Shown here in pieces: positions 35,291 to 50,408 of a stretch of DNA of 64,000 nucleotides (positions are counted from its first letter, which is position 1; each line of letters opens with the position of its first letter). A program made the position numbers and the translations under genes. The DNA is from Argyresthia goedartella. Its lineage: Eukaryota; Arthropoda; Insecta; Lepidoptera; Argyresthiidae. The notes beneath the pieces are model-generated. The model had not been told where the DNA came from. It saw only the letters and a program-made list of their open reading frames with translations, and did not search any database. The stretch is taken from the NCBI GenBank assembly GCA_949825045.1, contig OX463829.1, positions 3,038,001-3,102,000 of the forward strand. The letters run 5' to 3'.

Positions 35291-37712
35291 TGCGTTTTTG
35301 GTAATCGTTTAAACATAAGCCATAAATAATCCGATTATATGCAAACCTCAAAGACTTTGCACAAGTGGATGATGACTCATTATGACTAGATTACTGCTCT
35401 AACAAATGAAATCATAAAATTGTAAAAAGTACACGCCATTGTCATAGCTTGTCGGACAACAAAGACATCCTCAACTAAAAGCGTTTCGTTTATCTGAGAC
35501 TAAATCATACATCTGTACTGTCAAAAAAGATGTAAACAAGACGATTCATAATATCCGTATATTGTCTTTAGGAAAATATTATCCTAAATTTTAAAGTGCC
35601 ACATAAAATCATATACAATCGTGGGGTCAAAAATGAATCTTTGTTGTGACTTATTTTGAAAAACGAATCTCGCAGGATATGAAGAAAAAGTGCTCAGAAG
35701 CCAGCATTCCTTACACATACTACTTATGCTTACACAAAACATACTTACTTAGGGAATGCTGGCTTACGATATAATTTGAGTATAAGTTCATGTTTCGTTC
35801 TCGGTGTGTCAAGAACCCCAAATTGACTGACAGTGATATTATCAAGCAGTTCGAAAAACCCAATAAAACCATGGACATAATAAATATAGGAAGGTGTAGC
35901 ATAAATTGTCGTTTAGTTTTATTCATCCTGATGATTACCTACAGCACTATTCATCGTAAACCATTAAAATATGTTGTCCTACTATTATAGGTTTATTTTA
36001 CATTTACATTTAGACATAAGTTATTGTTCTAATAAAATCAAGTTGTTTATTTTCTATAAAATATGTGTACAATATATCCTAAATAAGCCAATTGGTATGC
36101 ATAGGAATCAACATCTTAACCACGGCGATTTTCAACCTCAAGGATTGAAAACCTAGGAACAATTGGTAGTATGGGGAGACTGCTTTTGAGAATGAGAGGG
36201 CTTAATTATTTTTTTCAATTATTGATATCAGTTCATTAGTTGATAGTATATTTTTACTCTTTATTATAATTTGTCAATTAAACAAGTTTCGAGTTGAACA
36301 AAGTGAAAATTAAGGAAGTATTGTAATTGAGAAAAAAATTAAGGTTGAGATTTTGATGGAGATAGGTTCTCTATCGTTAACTTAGTCTGAAAACTGTAAA
36401 AAAATCAAAAATGTATGTATTTGTGTGCTTGTGTATGTATGTATCTATGGATGGTTGTTTTCCGTTGTCAGCTCTAGAGCCTAAACCACTGAACCCAATC
36501 GGATGAAATTTTGTATTGGGGGATATTTGGTAAATATCTAGGCCGTTTTTTTTTTGTTTTTGCATAACTTGATTATCTAAGGTACCTGTCATAGAAATCA
36601 AACACATTTATTGAGTTTATTCAAAAACGGGACTAACGATTTTTTTCACACTTCTCGTCATTACCGCAAAACTCTAAAAATGGTAGCTCCCATACAATAT
36701 GCACACAGTGCCATATATATCGTACATTAGGCGGCGGGCGGAATAAGCTCATAGTGCGGGGCATGGTTCAAGTAGAAAGGAGTTGTTTTGTATGGTGGAG
36801 TGGTTGTTAGCGACATCATTCTCAACAACTTTTAGTATGGGTCCGACTTGATGAGAGCAACTTTATTTTCAACTCCACCATATAAATCAGTTGAGCGCTA
36901 GGCCCGAAATGAACTGAAATAAGAAATATAAAGTTGCCCTGGTCACGTCGGTTCCATGGTAAAAGTTGTTCAGAATTATATCCCTAAGAACCACCTTTCG
37001 GCTTGTAACTCCCTTTCTGTTATATCCTGTACACTTTATCTCAGAACTTCTTAAAACATCTCCTGAAGTCCTGCACACGAATATCCACAAACCATTATTT
37101 AACCAACAACGCCGAAAGCATGATGCGAGAGGGTTAGTTCAGGGTGGCTTGCACAATTTATTTTAATTGTGCAAAGCTGCGCTTTCTAATTGTTTTCGGT
37201 AATTTCTATTTATCCAACAAATCATGGGGATAATTGTCAATATATTTATCAATAAAAAGCAGCACTACACATAAAAATATCAATATCTAATCCATCACAT
37301 TTTTTTTTAATTGATAAGGTATAAGTAAGGCAATGTACCTTCCATCGTGATATCATTCAATCTTTCAATCAAGTCCATTGAATAATTTAGCAGACCATAG
37401 TCTTATAAGGGTCAAGGGATTTGTTTCACGGTGTTGTTTTTTTTATGGGAGAAGATGGAAGGTGATCTAAAGCGGTATCAAAATAACTATCCAAAACCCC
37501 AAGACGTCCAGTATTCAGACCACCAGCCAGATGGACAGATCATCGCAATAGCAGGTAGGAAAGTTGAAGATCCAGTAAATGACGCGGGAAAAAAGAGGTC
37601 TTTACCCAACAGTAGGTGCATCTGGGCTGATCGATGATGATGATTGATCATTGATGAATAGTTTTATCCGAAATCAAACTACATATCTCACATATCGTAG
37701 TTATATTTTCAT
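35291..37712. other. Gene-poor stretch
   Basis: Contains an inverted repeat AGCCAGCATTCC / GGAATGCTGGCT (about 35700-35764), a dispersed-repeat patch at 36410-36620 and the second copy of the 3290 repeat at 37170-37300. The plus frame 35790-35990 is followed by AATAAAA but has no domain. Confidence 0.4.
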
Positions 37713-40744
<3,032 letters not shown>

Positions 40745-40796
40745 CTTCCCTTTGAAGGTTCACCGACTTAATAAGCGTTAATCACAACCACACTGA

Positions 40797-40804
40797 CTTT
40801 TATA
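40797..40804 (-). promoter_or_regulatory. TATA box of the protease gene
   Basis: TATAAAAG on the minus strand lies about 53-60 nt upstream of the protease ATG. With the usual 25-30 nt spacing, transcription would start near 40770-40776, giving a very short leader. This is inferred; no other core element was assigned. Confidence 0.6.
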
Positions 40805-41444
40805 ATAAATTATCAAAATAATCTCAAATCAAAACCCGTTGAGCCTTGAATTACTGTAATTCTTAGAGAAGCGGTAATTTAGTTTTCGCTGAGATCAAGG
40901 TACGTTGGTTTTGTGTATTATCAAAGTGATTTAAAAAAATGAATAATCTATACAAAAGTACGGACTTTGATAAGGTCGATCTTATATAAATGAGTTATTT
41001 GCGTACGCAAACTTTAACCTGATGACGTTTTAGTGTGATTGTGCCTTGTGTTTGGTACTTATCTGTTCATTGAAATGTTAACTCTGATTGTATTGTTAAA
41101 GCCTCTTATCCGAAGATAATGATAAACATACGATTATGTTTAGTTGGGTATCACACACTATCGTCACACAGGAGTAGAAAACCTTATTTAAGAGGAGGCG
41201 TCTCGAAAAACATAGGTTTTCCTGCTACAGCATTTGCTTTCAGAATAATATTACCGTAAGTTTACATAAATTTTAATACATAGTGTCGATTTGATCTAAA
41301 ATAAACTACATATACAAACCTTGTACACTAAAAAGTAAGTTACCGAATTACTCCTCAAATTACGTCGATATCTCAATCGTGACATGCTTTTATTGCGATT
41401 CTCTTCCTAATTCTCAAGTTCAATCTGTTCTATTTTTGGAGGAT
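40805..41444. other. Upstream region of the protease gene
   Basis: No coding sequence. It separates the protease promoter from the 3' end of the next minus-strand gene. Enhancer elements could lie here, but none can be named by eye. Confidence 0.4.
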
Positions 41445-41506
41445 CGGTTTGGAGGATTTTGAAGAGGACGACAAACATGTCGTCCTCTTCAGAATCCTCC
41501 AAACCG
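41445..41506. repeat. Long hairpin, 28-bp stem
   Basis: CGGTTTGGAGGATTTTGAAG... pairs with 41479-41506 with one mismatch and a 6-base loop (aaacat). It lies just downstream of the stop codon of the minus-strand gene, as its possible 3' region. Confidence 0.9.
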
Positions 41507-41538
41507 TGTTCTCCAGTGACCCTTTTCTCAAATTCATC

Positions 41539-42645
41539 TTACTCTTGTAACTGTTGAGCTAGTTCACCATTTGATTTTTCGGCTCTTTCATTTATATCAC
41601 TTTTTCCTTCCGATATATTTTCGTTTTCTTGTTCAACTGCGTTAGATATCTTAGCGATTTTATTAGCAATGGGATCGGTTACTTTCTTGGGCTCTGTTAT
41701 TCGTTTCAAGTAATATTGTCTGCAGTTGTGCATGATGTTCAAAAATCGTTTGTCTCTCATATTTGTATTTTCTTCGCGTACAAATAACCTTTGGCACATA
41801 GGACATAACTGTTCCGTGTAAGATCGCTTGTTTACTTTTAAGGGATTAATCATTGCCTCAGTTGTGTAGAAACCAGGAGGAGAATGTTGATCGATTTTGG
41901 CCGAATTTCGGTGGATAGTGAATAAGTCCGATTTCTTATTCTTCCCTTTTATTTTGGAAGTGTAAGAAGCGTTATGGAAAAAAAAAGGAAAATTCTTCAG
42001 TCTGGTCATGATGCTGTAATAAAATGTTGATGTCATGCTGGATACAAATAAAACATATATTAAGTATCTTTACCCCTTTTCCTATACGTGGTGGTAGGGA
42101 CACGTTTCCATCCACGTTTGACCAAAATAATCTTCTAAGTCCGTGCAAGGGGCTAAATCTTTTACTGCAGCTCTGACGATATGAAGGTGTTCTCACCATC
42201 TTTACAAATAAACATTGTCAAAGTTATATATTATCAGTGATCTTACCTTTTCTTTTTAATGGATCCTTTAGTGTTAGGGAAATCATCATTAGGAGTCTTG
42301 ATGCCCAGGTTAGCAAATCTAGCAAGATTTTTATGCTTTGTTTTCGAGCCATGTTTGTTTCTTTTTTGTTTCCAATCAATAATTCCCTGGTCCATTGGAT
42401 TAAAGTTTTGGTATGTAGCCCAGTCGAAGTTTTTGGATCCTTTACGGTCAGGGACATAATGATTATGAGTCTTGATGCCCAGGTTAGTAAATCTATCAAT
42501 ATTAGTGTCTTTAGGTTTCAAAATATGTTTGCTACTTCTTTGTTTCCGTTCAATAATTTCATGGTCCATTATATTATAATCAGGCATGTTGTCTTGTATT
42601 GGGTTTTGGTACGACGCCCAGTTAAAGTTTTTGGATAGTTGGAGC
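41539..42645 (-). CDS. Unrecognised gene encoding a tandem-repeat protein; model unresolved
   Basis: Exon a (42645-42247) has an acceptor ...ttcttccag and a donor AG|GTAAGA. It encodes two related tandem repeats: both start GSKNFNWASYQN/SKNFDWATYQN, carry a basic KQ(K/R) run, and share RFTNLGIKTHN/RFANLGIKTPN. A likely exon b (42172-42088) continues in phase (AAVKDLAPCTDLEDYFGQTW). The frame 42036-41539 (165 codons) is coding-like and includes CPMCQRLF and the acidic, Glu-rich end AVEQENENISEGKSDINERA. Joining b to it leaves only a 50-nt intron and the wrong frame, so exon c is uncertain. Basic N-terminal and acidic C-terminal parts, no signal peptide, no known domain. Further 5' exons are probably missing. 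It may be decaying. Confidence 0.5.
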
Positions 42646-43259
42646 CTGGAAGAAATGAAGTAGATTGAGTGATTCTATCAGAATAACAGAAAATATTTGT
42701 ATAACTGTTTCTTCTTTATTGCACACAAATATTTAAGCAGTTACATTAAAAGAAAAATGTATGTACGAAGACGAGCTTATCTCTAAAAATATATATTTTC
42801 CAGCAAACCAAGGCATGATAGGAAAAAGAACCATAAAAGGGAAGGAGCATAACAAGTGTCAATAAAATGACTAGGAATATAATTATCACGTAAAAATTCG
42901 GAGAAAAGGCAAAACATTTATCATAATTATTTTCTTTCGCCTGCATCATCAAATTGTTTATAATGAAGACTTTATTTTTTTGCACTACATTCATCATTAG
43001 GTTCAACTAAAATTTAGTTATTTCAGTGAATTCAATAATTAGTTATTCTGAAGGGCCATAACCGTTGGGCTGTTACTGAGTTTAGGAAACGAACGTATGT
43101 GTGCGTGTTGATGAATACACCACTATTATGGTGATTAATGTGGGAGTTGGAACTTTTGGGTCCCTGAAAGTTGTAGTCGTGCCACCTGGCACTATTACCT
43201 GACCGTACTCGGAAATGGAAATTAATGAATCGTGCACTTATTTCTAATATTTCAATAAA
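42646..43259. other. LINE 3' tail scrap; otherwise no gene
   Basis: 42715-42812 matches the LINE-tail fragment at 8040-8160. The open minus frame 42746-43006 overlaps it and is not supported. Confidence 0.45.
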
Positions 43260-43530
43260 ACATAAACATAGAGAGTTATGCCTTTTTGTAGCAGAGGCAT
43301 AGTTGTGGCCACATTTAGCCAGTTATTCAATATAGCATTTAACGTGACAGGGGGCTTGCCCATAATCGCAGCTATGGAGAATAAAGGTTTCACTATCATC
43401 ATTAGAACGTCCGTTTGAGACATGAAAATAATTACTTATCTCGTTGGTATAGTATCTCGGAGTCAGCACCGGCTTCAAAGCCGCATTTCCTACGTGAGAA
43501 GGAAGAGTGAAACCGCTTGACCACGGAGTT
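43260..43530 (-). mobile_element. SINE family 3 copy
   Basis: The complement begins with a tRNA-like head (near 43530, 'ccgtggtcaagcggtttcac') and continues with 'cgttctaatgatgatagtg' and 'ttgaataactggctaaatg'. This copy shows head and body together. Confidence 0.7.
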
Positions 43531-43843
43531 CAATAATTAATTGAATGGGATACTTTTCGAGCAGGCTATTTTCAAAATCCTGTGTTGTAGACGGCCCTAC
43601 AATTTTTTTCATTTAACGCATGTAGAATGTGGTAAATATGAGTATAGGACACCTAAACAAACAAAAATATACTTTTGAAGTAAATGGCCTAATACTGTGG
43701 TATTTAACAACATAGGAAAGTAAGGGGGAAAAATAATAAATTTCCCCTTCGGCTTTTTACGAAACCGGAGGTTCGTAAACAGTTACGAAAGAAGAAAAAA
43801 AATATCTTTATACAAAACTACCTTACACGAAACTGAAATCAAA

Positions 43844-44701
43844 ATCAAATCAAAATCAAAAATCATTTATTTCCATAGGATGTTGTTACATCACTTAGAT
43901 CCGTCATTACATTTTTTTGGGTGAGTTCACTAACCCAATGGCGGAATCTGTGGAGAAGAGCTCACCGAAGAAACTCCACAGTCGTCGCATCTTTTGCGTT
44001 TCCTTTTTTAAATAAAATATTGTCAAATTACAAAATGAATGCTAATTATATATCGAAACAGCCTGTTACTCAAACAATCTATTCCCATGGACATCTGTCC
44101 TCTAAGTAATCAGATATCCTGTAGTAACCTTTTTTATACAATTTCTGTTTTATTATTATTTTAAACTTGTCTAAAGGTAAGTTTTTAATATCAGTAGGGA
44201 CCTTATTGTAATAGCGTATACAATTGCCTTTAAAAGAATTACTAATTTTATGTAGTCGGCTTACATAAGCAACCAACTTGTCTTTATTTCTAGTATTAAA
44301 ATTGTGTATATCACTGTACTTCTGAAAATTAGTTATATTTCTTTTTACATACACAAGATTGTCATAGATATATTGAGACACAAATGTCAGAATATTGATT
44401 TCTTTAAACTTTTCCCTCAGTGACACTCTAGGCCCTAATCTATAAATTGCACGAACAGCCCGTTTCTGCAGAATAAATATACTATTAGCATTCGCAGCGT
44501 GACCCCACAATAAAATACCATAGGTCATTAGACTATGAAAGTAACTAAAGTAGACTAGTCTAGCGGTGTCTACGTCGGTAAGAGCTCTAATTTTTTTAAC
44601 TGCGAACGCTGCCGAACTCAGTCTGTTCGACAATTTATTTATATGAGGATCCCATTGTAGTTTGGCGTCTAAAGTAATGCTGAGTTTCAACGAAGGAAAA
44701 T
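43844..44701 (-). mobile_element. 5'-truncated Jockey/CR1-type LINE
   Basis: An open minus frame of 203 codons (44079-44690) covers the last part of a reverse-transcriptase protein: LDAKLQWDPHI, then YFSYFHSLMTYGILLWG, then LQKRAVRAIYRL, then the C-terminal tail with IRYYNKVP. This is the standard C-terminal pattern of Jockey-type LINEs. The 3' end carries a repeated GATTTTGATTT-type tail at about 43844-43864 (complement), typical of such elements. The frame is intact, so insertion was fairly recent. The 5' truncation at about 44700 removes the catalytic RT core. Confidence 0.85.
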
Positions 44702-45318
44702 TTCCTTATTGCGATGAGATGAATTACGAGAAAATACTTTCTATTCTTCCTACATAACTAACTTTTAGATTAACGAAACTCATTGCTTACTTATTTTATG
44801 ACTAATGATGTCTTTGTTCACGCTAAGAGTCATTGTCACTTGTTGTCACTGACAACACAATTTGTCAGTTATTTCCATGTATTTTAATTTTCACAAGTAA
44901 ATGAATAAAAATTGCATAGAAAATGTGCCTAGGAATTACTGATATCGACTTCATTACCACCAAAAGGGATGGGAGAAAGAAAGAAAGAAATAAATATAAA
45001 TAAATAATTTTTGTTGATGTAATAAAATAAAATAAAAATAAAGATAGATTTATTCACAAACACACAGGACAAACATATTAAAAAATAAAATAAACAAAAA
45101 ACAGATAAAATATGAAACAAGTGTGTCTCTGCGGCAGTGAACCGGACAGTGGCTCAGCATTATGTTGAGATGTCAGACACCTACAGCACTGATTTTCAGC
45201 CAGCACGGAAACGTATAGCAGAAGTTAATAACACAGTTTCAGATCTAAACCTCAATAAAATAACAGTTGGCCATTGTTTGGAAATAATATCTCCCTATAT
45301 TTTTAGGTTTTAATATTT

Positions 45319-45665
45319 TTTATCTACACACGTATCATAAACCCTCTTTATTGCGTCCAAAAACCACACGTTATAATCAGCATAATGTTAAACTACTTGG
45401 TAAAAACTCATTTCTTATCTAAACCATAATGTGTAATTTTTCTACATATTATGACATTCAAATTTCGAACGCCGACGCCCGCCTGCGTGCCGCCCCTAGT
45501 TTGTGTGTGAAGTTGGTACCAGAACAAGCTAAACAACTGCAGAGCCACAATGCCGGTCAAATATGCGGTTCCTGAACACATCAAAGAGAGCTTATGATAT
45601 GTGTGTAGATAAACTAGTGTATGTGACTGTACATAATTAGGCATTAAAACTCTCGAGTGATAATG
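45319..45665. mobile_element. MITE family A, copy 2
   Basis: Colinear with 12582-13003 ('tatctacacacgtatcataa', 'gccgacgcccgcctgcgtgc', 'aggcattaaaactctcgagt'), with the final hairpin collapsed to one arm. Confidence 0.8.
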
Positions 45666-46103
45666 CCCTCCATTATGTAGCAGTCACATAAACTATTATT
45701 CTTCTTTTTGGGTTGAAATGAAACATTCGTTTTAGTTAGCCACTATTAAAGGTAGTTAGTTGGCAAGTTATTTTTTCTTTATAGAAAACTCCTTAGGTAA
45801 CGAAAAAACAGATTACTTTTCATTGGATCAAGTATCGCATAAAGATATTTTTTTCTTCCACCGTAACTGGTTACGAATAAAAAAGTCAGTTTCCTGTAAG
45901 GAAAATGATTATTGGAAACTAGTATCATATAAAGATATTTTTTTCTTATTTCGTAACTGCTTACGAACCTCCGGTTACGTACACAGCCGAAGGGATAATT
46001 TCTACGCGGATTATTTTTTTTCGGCAAGGTCATATATATATATTTGATATGACTTCATATACCTAGTATGTTTTTTTAAGAGATTTAATATTATAAAATA
46101 TAT

Positions 46104-46470
46104 TTAAACGCTCAAGTCGACTTGCTTTATTGTCGTGGTTTGAAAAGGGTTTGTACCTATTATCGTGAAAGTCGTATCCTTAAACCGTGTGTGAGAAATT
46201 GAACATGTTTCCGTACAGTAAATAATATTCTGCGCATATAAGTAATTCCCTGTTTTAATTACTTTGTGATGTCTAATTGATGAAAGCGCTTTAGCCCCCT
46301 GACCATCAGAATAAAACTTGCCTCTTTGTTTCTCCATATTGTCTGCAAATTTCTGAATAAACCTCGATTAAGATCATTATGATCAATCAATTTCTTAATA
46401 AATGGTGGTATAACAGCTAGGTTAATTTCGCCGATATCACGTGTTTTTATAGATTTCACTGTATTTGGAC
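46104..46470 (-). pseudogene. Frameshifted coding remnant, unidentified
   Basis: The minus frame 46459-46259 starts MKSIKTRDIGEINLAVIPPF. A second frame, 46337-46104, carries MEKQRGKFYSDGQGAKAL and ends at TAA. Coding character passes from the first to the second frame around 46355-46366, which a one-base frameshift (or, less likely, a tiny intron ending 'tttattcag') would explain. An acceptor-like 'caaatacag' lies just before the first segment. I recognise no family. It lies on the same strand as the 41.5-kb gene, but no relation is shown. Confidence 0.4.
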
Positions 46471-47114
46471 AGGTTCTCTTTCGTGGAAATCTGGAAACCT
46501 GGAAACTTTAGTGTTGATTTGTTGCTCCTTGCACTACCCGGGAGGACGTGAAGGGCTGTAGGTTCCAAGTATCTCCTTCGCGCGTGAGCAACTGCCTCCC
46601 AAATCATTATGATGAAACCCTAAAACTTGGGGCTTGACAGACAGACAGACAAGGAAGAGATCCTTTAGTACGGAAACTTAAAACGAAATACGGCCAAGTT
46701 CGTGCCAATTAGGCTTTGCTAAAACTTATAGCAGGATGAGTGGGCACTTTACTTAAAAAATGGTACCATAGTACCTATCACTTATTGTTTACATATTTTT
46801 GTTTACCCATATGTACTACATGCATCATGCGCCTAAGGAGAACGTGGTAAGGCTAACTCTGAAGGTATCCCTATAAATAATTACATAAAATCAAATCAGC
46901 CCGCAAATTTCGTTATGTACTCAGAACAATTCCAAAGGCGGCACAACTACATTATTATTGAAAAAACAAGTTTTAAAATAACACCCATGGGAACTGGGCA
47001 AGAACTGTCGATATCAAGCTGTTAATTTTGTCCGTAAATTGCGTAGTATTGAACTCCATCGACTCTAATAATTAAATCAAATAAACAGCAGCAACTATGC
47101 AGTTTCCAACGGCA
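46471..47114. other. No gene recognised
   Basis: Only short frames; contains a small 'gacagacagacagac' run near 46636. Confidence 0.4.
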
Positions 47115-47440
47115 ACAAATATAATGACCACCAAAATATATTTTTCCTACCCAAAATGGCTAAATTACCATCAAAAGTTGCAGAAAATATCAGGGCAAAA
47201 TACTGCGGTAGCTTAGGTGAAGGGTAAAGGGGGTGAGCGAAGCGAAGCCCCCTCTATCCTTCGTGTTAGGTTGAACATGTAAGAACAACAAAAAATACTT
47301 AAAACATAAACTTAAGTACACAAATTATAAAAAGAAGTTTGGTGATCATTTATCCAAACACAATTTGGACAATGTGGACATCCATCCATTTCGGCAGTCA
47401 TTGCGTATTTATTCGTAGTAAATTTTCGAATTTTTTGATA
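47115..47440. mobile_element. MITE family G, copy 2, with hairpin module
   Basis: Colinear with 34985-35290; hairpin at 47219-47252 with conserved 'aatactgcggtagcttaggt' and 'gttaggttgaacatgtaaga' flanks. Confidence 0.8.
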
Positions 47441-47954
47441 ATCGTTTAAGCCGTTTCCAACTAATGTATGAGACTACTGTCATATTTCATCAATATTCGG
47501 AAGATTTAGGTTAGCCAATAAGAGTGGCGTATTCTCATGAAAGACAACAAATTTCAGCATTGAAACCTGGATTGAAACAAATGTCTGCAAAAGATTAATT
47601 TAAATTCGCAGTTAGATATAAATGAGACAATTCAAGATGTTCGATTCACAGGATAATCCATTAGAGGGATCCAATAAGAAATGGTCGGCAGCTTCAATGG
47701 CTTGCAGTAGCATACTGTCTTGACAATGATCCATTATAGATTCGACGGTAGTTCAATCTATTTCCTTTAAGCTTTGTAACATGTTTTTGCGTTGGTACGA
47801 CTTTGCACATTTGGATCCCGACTGAGAATCTTGTGCCAGAATCAAATCTTAGATAGGGACAAAACATTCCCCAAAATGTCACAGCAACATGTCGCTGCAA
47901 TGTTGCGCAGTGTCTCGAAACACGGTTCGCGACATTTTACTATGGTATGTGTGG
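47441..47954. other. No gene recognised
   Basis: Non-coding approach to the minisatellite; its last 70 bp already show weak 'gcaacatgtcgctgcaatgt'-type similarity. Confidence 0.4.
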
Positions 47955-48440
47955 CCGAGTCATGAAGCAACATGGCCGCGTCATGTTGCAACGTGGCCGC
48001 ATCTTGTTGCAACGTTGCAGCGTCATGTTGCAACGTTGCAGCGTTATGTTGCAACGTTGCAGCGTTATGTTGCAACGTGGCCGCGTTATTGCAGCGTCAT
48101 GTTGCAACGTTGCAGCGTCATATTGCACCGTAGCCGCGTCATGTTGCAACGTTGCAGCGTCATATTGCAATGTAGCCGCGTCATGTTGCAACGTGGCCGC
48201 GTTATGTTGCAACGTTGCAGCATCATGTTGCAACGTGGCTACGTCATGTTGCAACGTTGCAGCATTATGTTGCACCGTAGCCGCGTCATGTTACAACGTA
48301 GCCGCGTCATGTTGCAACGTGGCTACGTCATTTTGCAACGTTGCAGCATTATGTTGCACCGTGGCCGCGTCATATTACAACGTAGCCGCGTCATGTTACA
48401 ACGTAGCCGCGTCATGTTACAACGTAGCCGCGTCATGTTA
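47955..48440 (+). repeat. 21-bp minisatellite, left block
   Basis: About 23 units of consensus TGTTGCAACGTGGCCGCGTCA, with GGCCGC alternating with TGCAGC and TAGCCGC variants. Most units contain the self-complementary octamer GTTGCAAC. The period is a multiple of three and the unit has few stop codons. Frames therefore stay open on both strands for 110-199 codons; these are not genes. Confidence 0.97.
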
Positions 48441-49340
48441 CAACACTCTCACAAAAATATTGCCATTGCAACAAAAAAACTTTGATGCTGGACAGCCGTC
48501 AAAGTTGCATAGTTATGAGGGCAACTTTTTTATTGTTACCAAGTAAATTTACCAATTTTGATATAATAGCAATAAAACATTGTTGAAATTACAATGCTAA
48601 AATTTTTCGTGTCACTATATGATTTCTTGTGCTTTTGTTCCCATGACAAATGCCTTTAGCTATCTATCATATCAAAGATATATTGTCCCGATGACAAGGG
48701 GTTTTGCTAAAAAGACAAAGGTTTACTGTCCGTGGATCTAACTTTGTTTTGTTGAATTAGCTATCTTCCTTTGTGCTTTTATCAATTCACCGTTGCTTTT
48801 CCGACAAAGTTACTTTTCTCGTATATATTTTGCTGCTCTAGCAAAGTAACATGGCTGATCTTATCCCTGCACTTTGTTAATGGTAAACCATGAAAAAATA
48901 TTATATACTCCCCGAAGCTTCTGACTATTATTGCAGGAGTATGGGTACCCTGAACTATATTTAATGTACACCATACATCTGTATGGTGCATACACAGAGC
49001 ACTCCGGTCAAGGTACGTATACCCGTAACAATATATAGGCAGAAGCTTCGAGGAATATAGATTTTTTTCAGTGTACCATTTACAAAGTGAAGGGATTGTA
49101 ATCTACAATGTAGAACATTGCTTGAGTAGCACAAGATACGATAAGAGGATAGAGGTATTTGAAAATCCTAAAAGAAAATATTTATATCAAAAGTATGTAA
49201 TAATCTCTACTTTACTTATTTATTCCTATGGCATTAGTAAACAGTTCATACCAAATTACAAGTTAATATTAAGGGATTTAAGCCACTCGGTGGCTTCGTC
49301 AGTAAGCTTGATCAGGTCCTCGGGAGGTCCCCCGGTATAT

Positions 49341-49597
49341 AATAATAATAATAATAATAATACCTTGGACACCTTTTACACACATTGATCTAGCCCCAAA
49401 CTAGGATTCCCTGTATCTTGGGTACTAGACAACGATATATATACTTATATAGAGAAATATTATACTTAGATAGATAAACAACCATGACTAGGGTACAAAC
49501 ATTCGTTCTCATCAAACAAACATTTGCCCCCACCGGGACTCGAACCCGGGACCCTTGGTTTCGTAGGCAGCGTCACTACCGACTCGGCCATTCGGTC
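49341..49597 (-). mobile_element. tRNA-derived SINE, family 1
   Basis: The complement of the family 1 head ends near 49597, the body follows, and the tail is an (AAT)n run at 49341-49361. Confidence 0.88.
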
Positions 49598-49930
49598 ATA
49601 TCGCGTTTCTGGGCATTCAGAAATAATATGTTGGATGTCTTGTACTTCAATTCCGCAGGTACAAGCAGGGGAGTCTATCAAGCCGCAGCGATGTTTATAT
49701 TGGGCACAGCGTCCATGCGTAGTCCCGTGCGTAGTCTGTTGAAGTTACACCAGTCGCGCCTCGGCAGCTGGGACCCCTTTATTTTGGAGCCTGGAACAAG
49801 ATCTGAGCCTAATTTGCCGGCCATTGTTGAGTTCAATTGTTGCGACCATTGTTGCATGAGGTTGGAGTCTTCTTTCAGCAGATTTATCGCGATTTTGTTT
49901 GGTGGGTTTCTGGATTCAAGACGGTGAACG
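49598..49930 (-). pseudogene. LINE C-terminal fragment
   Basis: The minus-strand translation contains LPRRDWCNFNRLRT, then HGRCAQYKHRCG, then SPACTCGIEVQDIQHIISEC. This is the Cys/His end pattern found at the C-terminus of many arthropod LINE proteins (CxCG...HIxxECP). The SINE abuts its 3' side. Confidence 0.65.
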
Positions 49931-50235
49931 ACAACGACAACGGGTCAACGACATGAACCTCATAATTGTATTAAGGCACTGTTACTTACCAAGCATAGAC
50001 TGCAGCAGATGCCGCAGTTTATTTTCTGTTAAAAAAGTCTCCAATGCCATATTTCATATCACTCTTGAGCATAAACACTACGTTTCTGCACGACATCCAC
50101 GTTGAAACTGGCACAATAGGAGAAACAGTTTGCGCTTGCGAGAACAAGTATAAGACGTCACTTTGTAATTTTAGCTAAGAATACTTTGTCAATACATCTA
50201 CTTCGTATTTTGTTAGTATATAACTTTGCCGTATC

Positions 50236-50408
50236 AACAACATCATTTAGCCGTAGTAGTAAATGTTATTTTGATAGATTAAACTTTGCTGTAACATCAC
50301 TTCATAACGTTGCCGTGTCAACAACACCATTTAGCCATAGTAACAACGCCTATTTTGATAGATTAAACTTTGCTACAATATCACTTCATAACGTTGATAA
50401 GTTGACAA
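50236..50408 (+). repeat. Two-copy tandem repeat, about 86 bp
   Basis: 'caacaacatcatttagccgt' ... 'ttttgatagattaaactttg' ... 'atcacttcataacgttg' occurs twice in succession with minor differences. Confidence 0.85.

Larger units (their letters stand above)
43735..46028. mobile_element. Terminal-inverted-repeat element with nested insertions
   Basis: The left part (43745-43835: 'ccccttcggctttttacga', 'ccggaggttcgtaaacagtt', 'aaaatatctttata') is inverted at 45925-46000. The right end repeats the 'aaaaaaatatctttat' subterminal motif, at about 45842 and 45931. A LINE (43844-44701) and a family A MITE (45319-45665) sit inside, so the original element was short. The class is not resolved. Confidence 0.6.

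Noticed and set aside
35790..36040. Small plus-strand gene with AATAAA
   Set aside because: 66 codons without signal peptide, domain or splice evidence; a poly(A) signal alone is expected by chance in AT-rich DNA.
42237..42638. 133-codon plus-strand frame
   Set aside because: Antisense of the two-repeat exon; the minus strand has the splice signals and the better repeat conservation.
47889..48546. Long open frames on both strands (198, 199 and 111 codons)
   Set aside because: They arise from a 21-bp repeat whose period is divisible by three and whose unit has few stop codons; the peptides are pure repeat translation.
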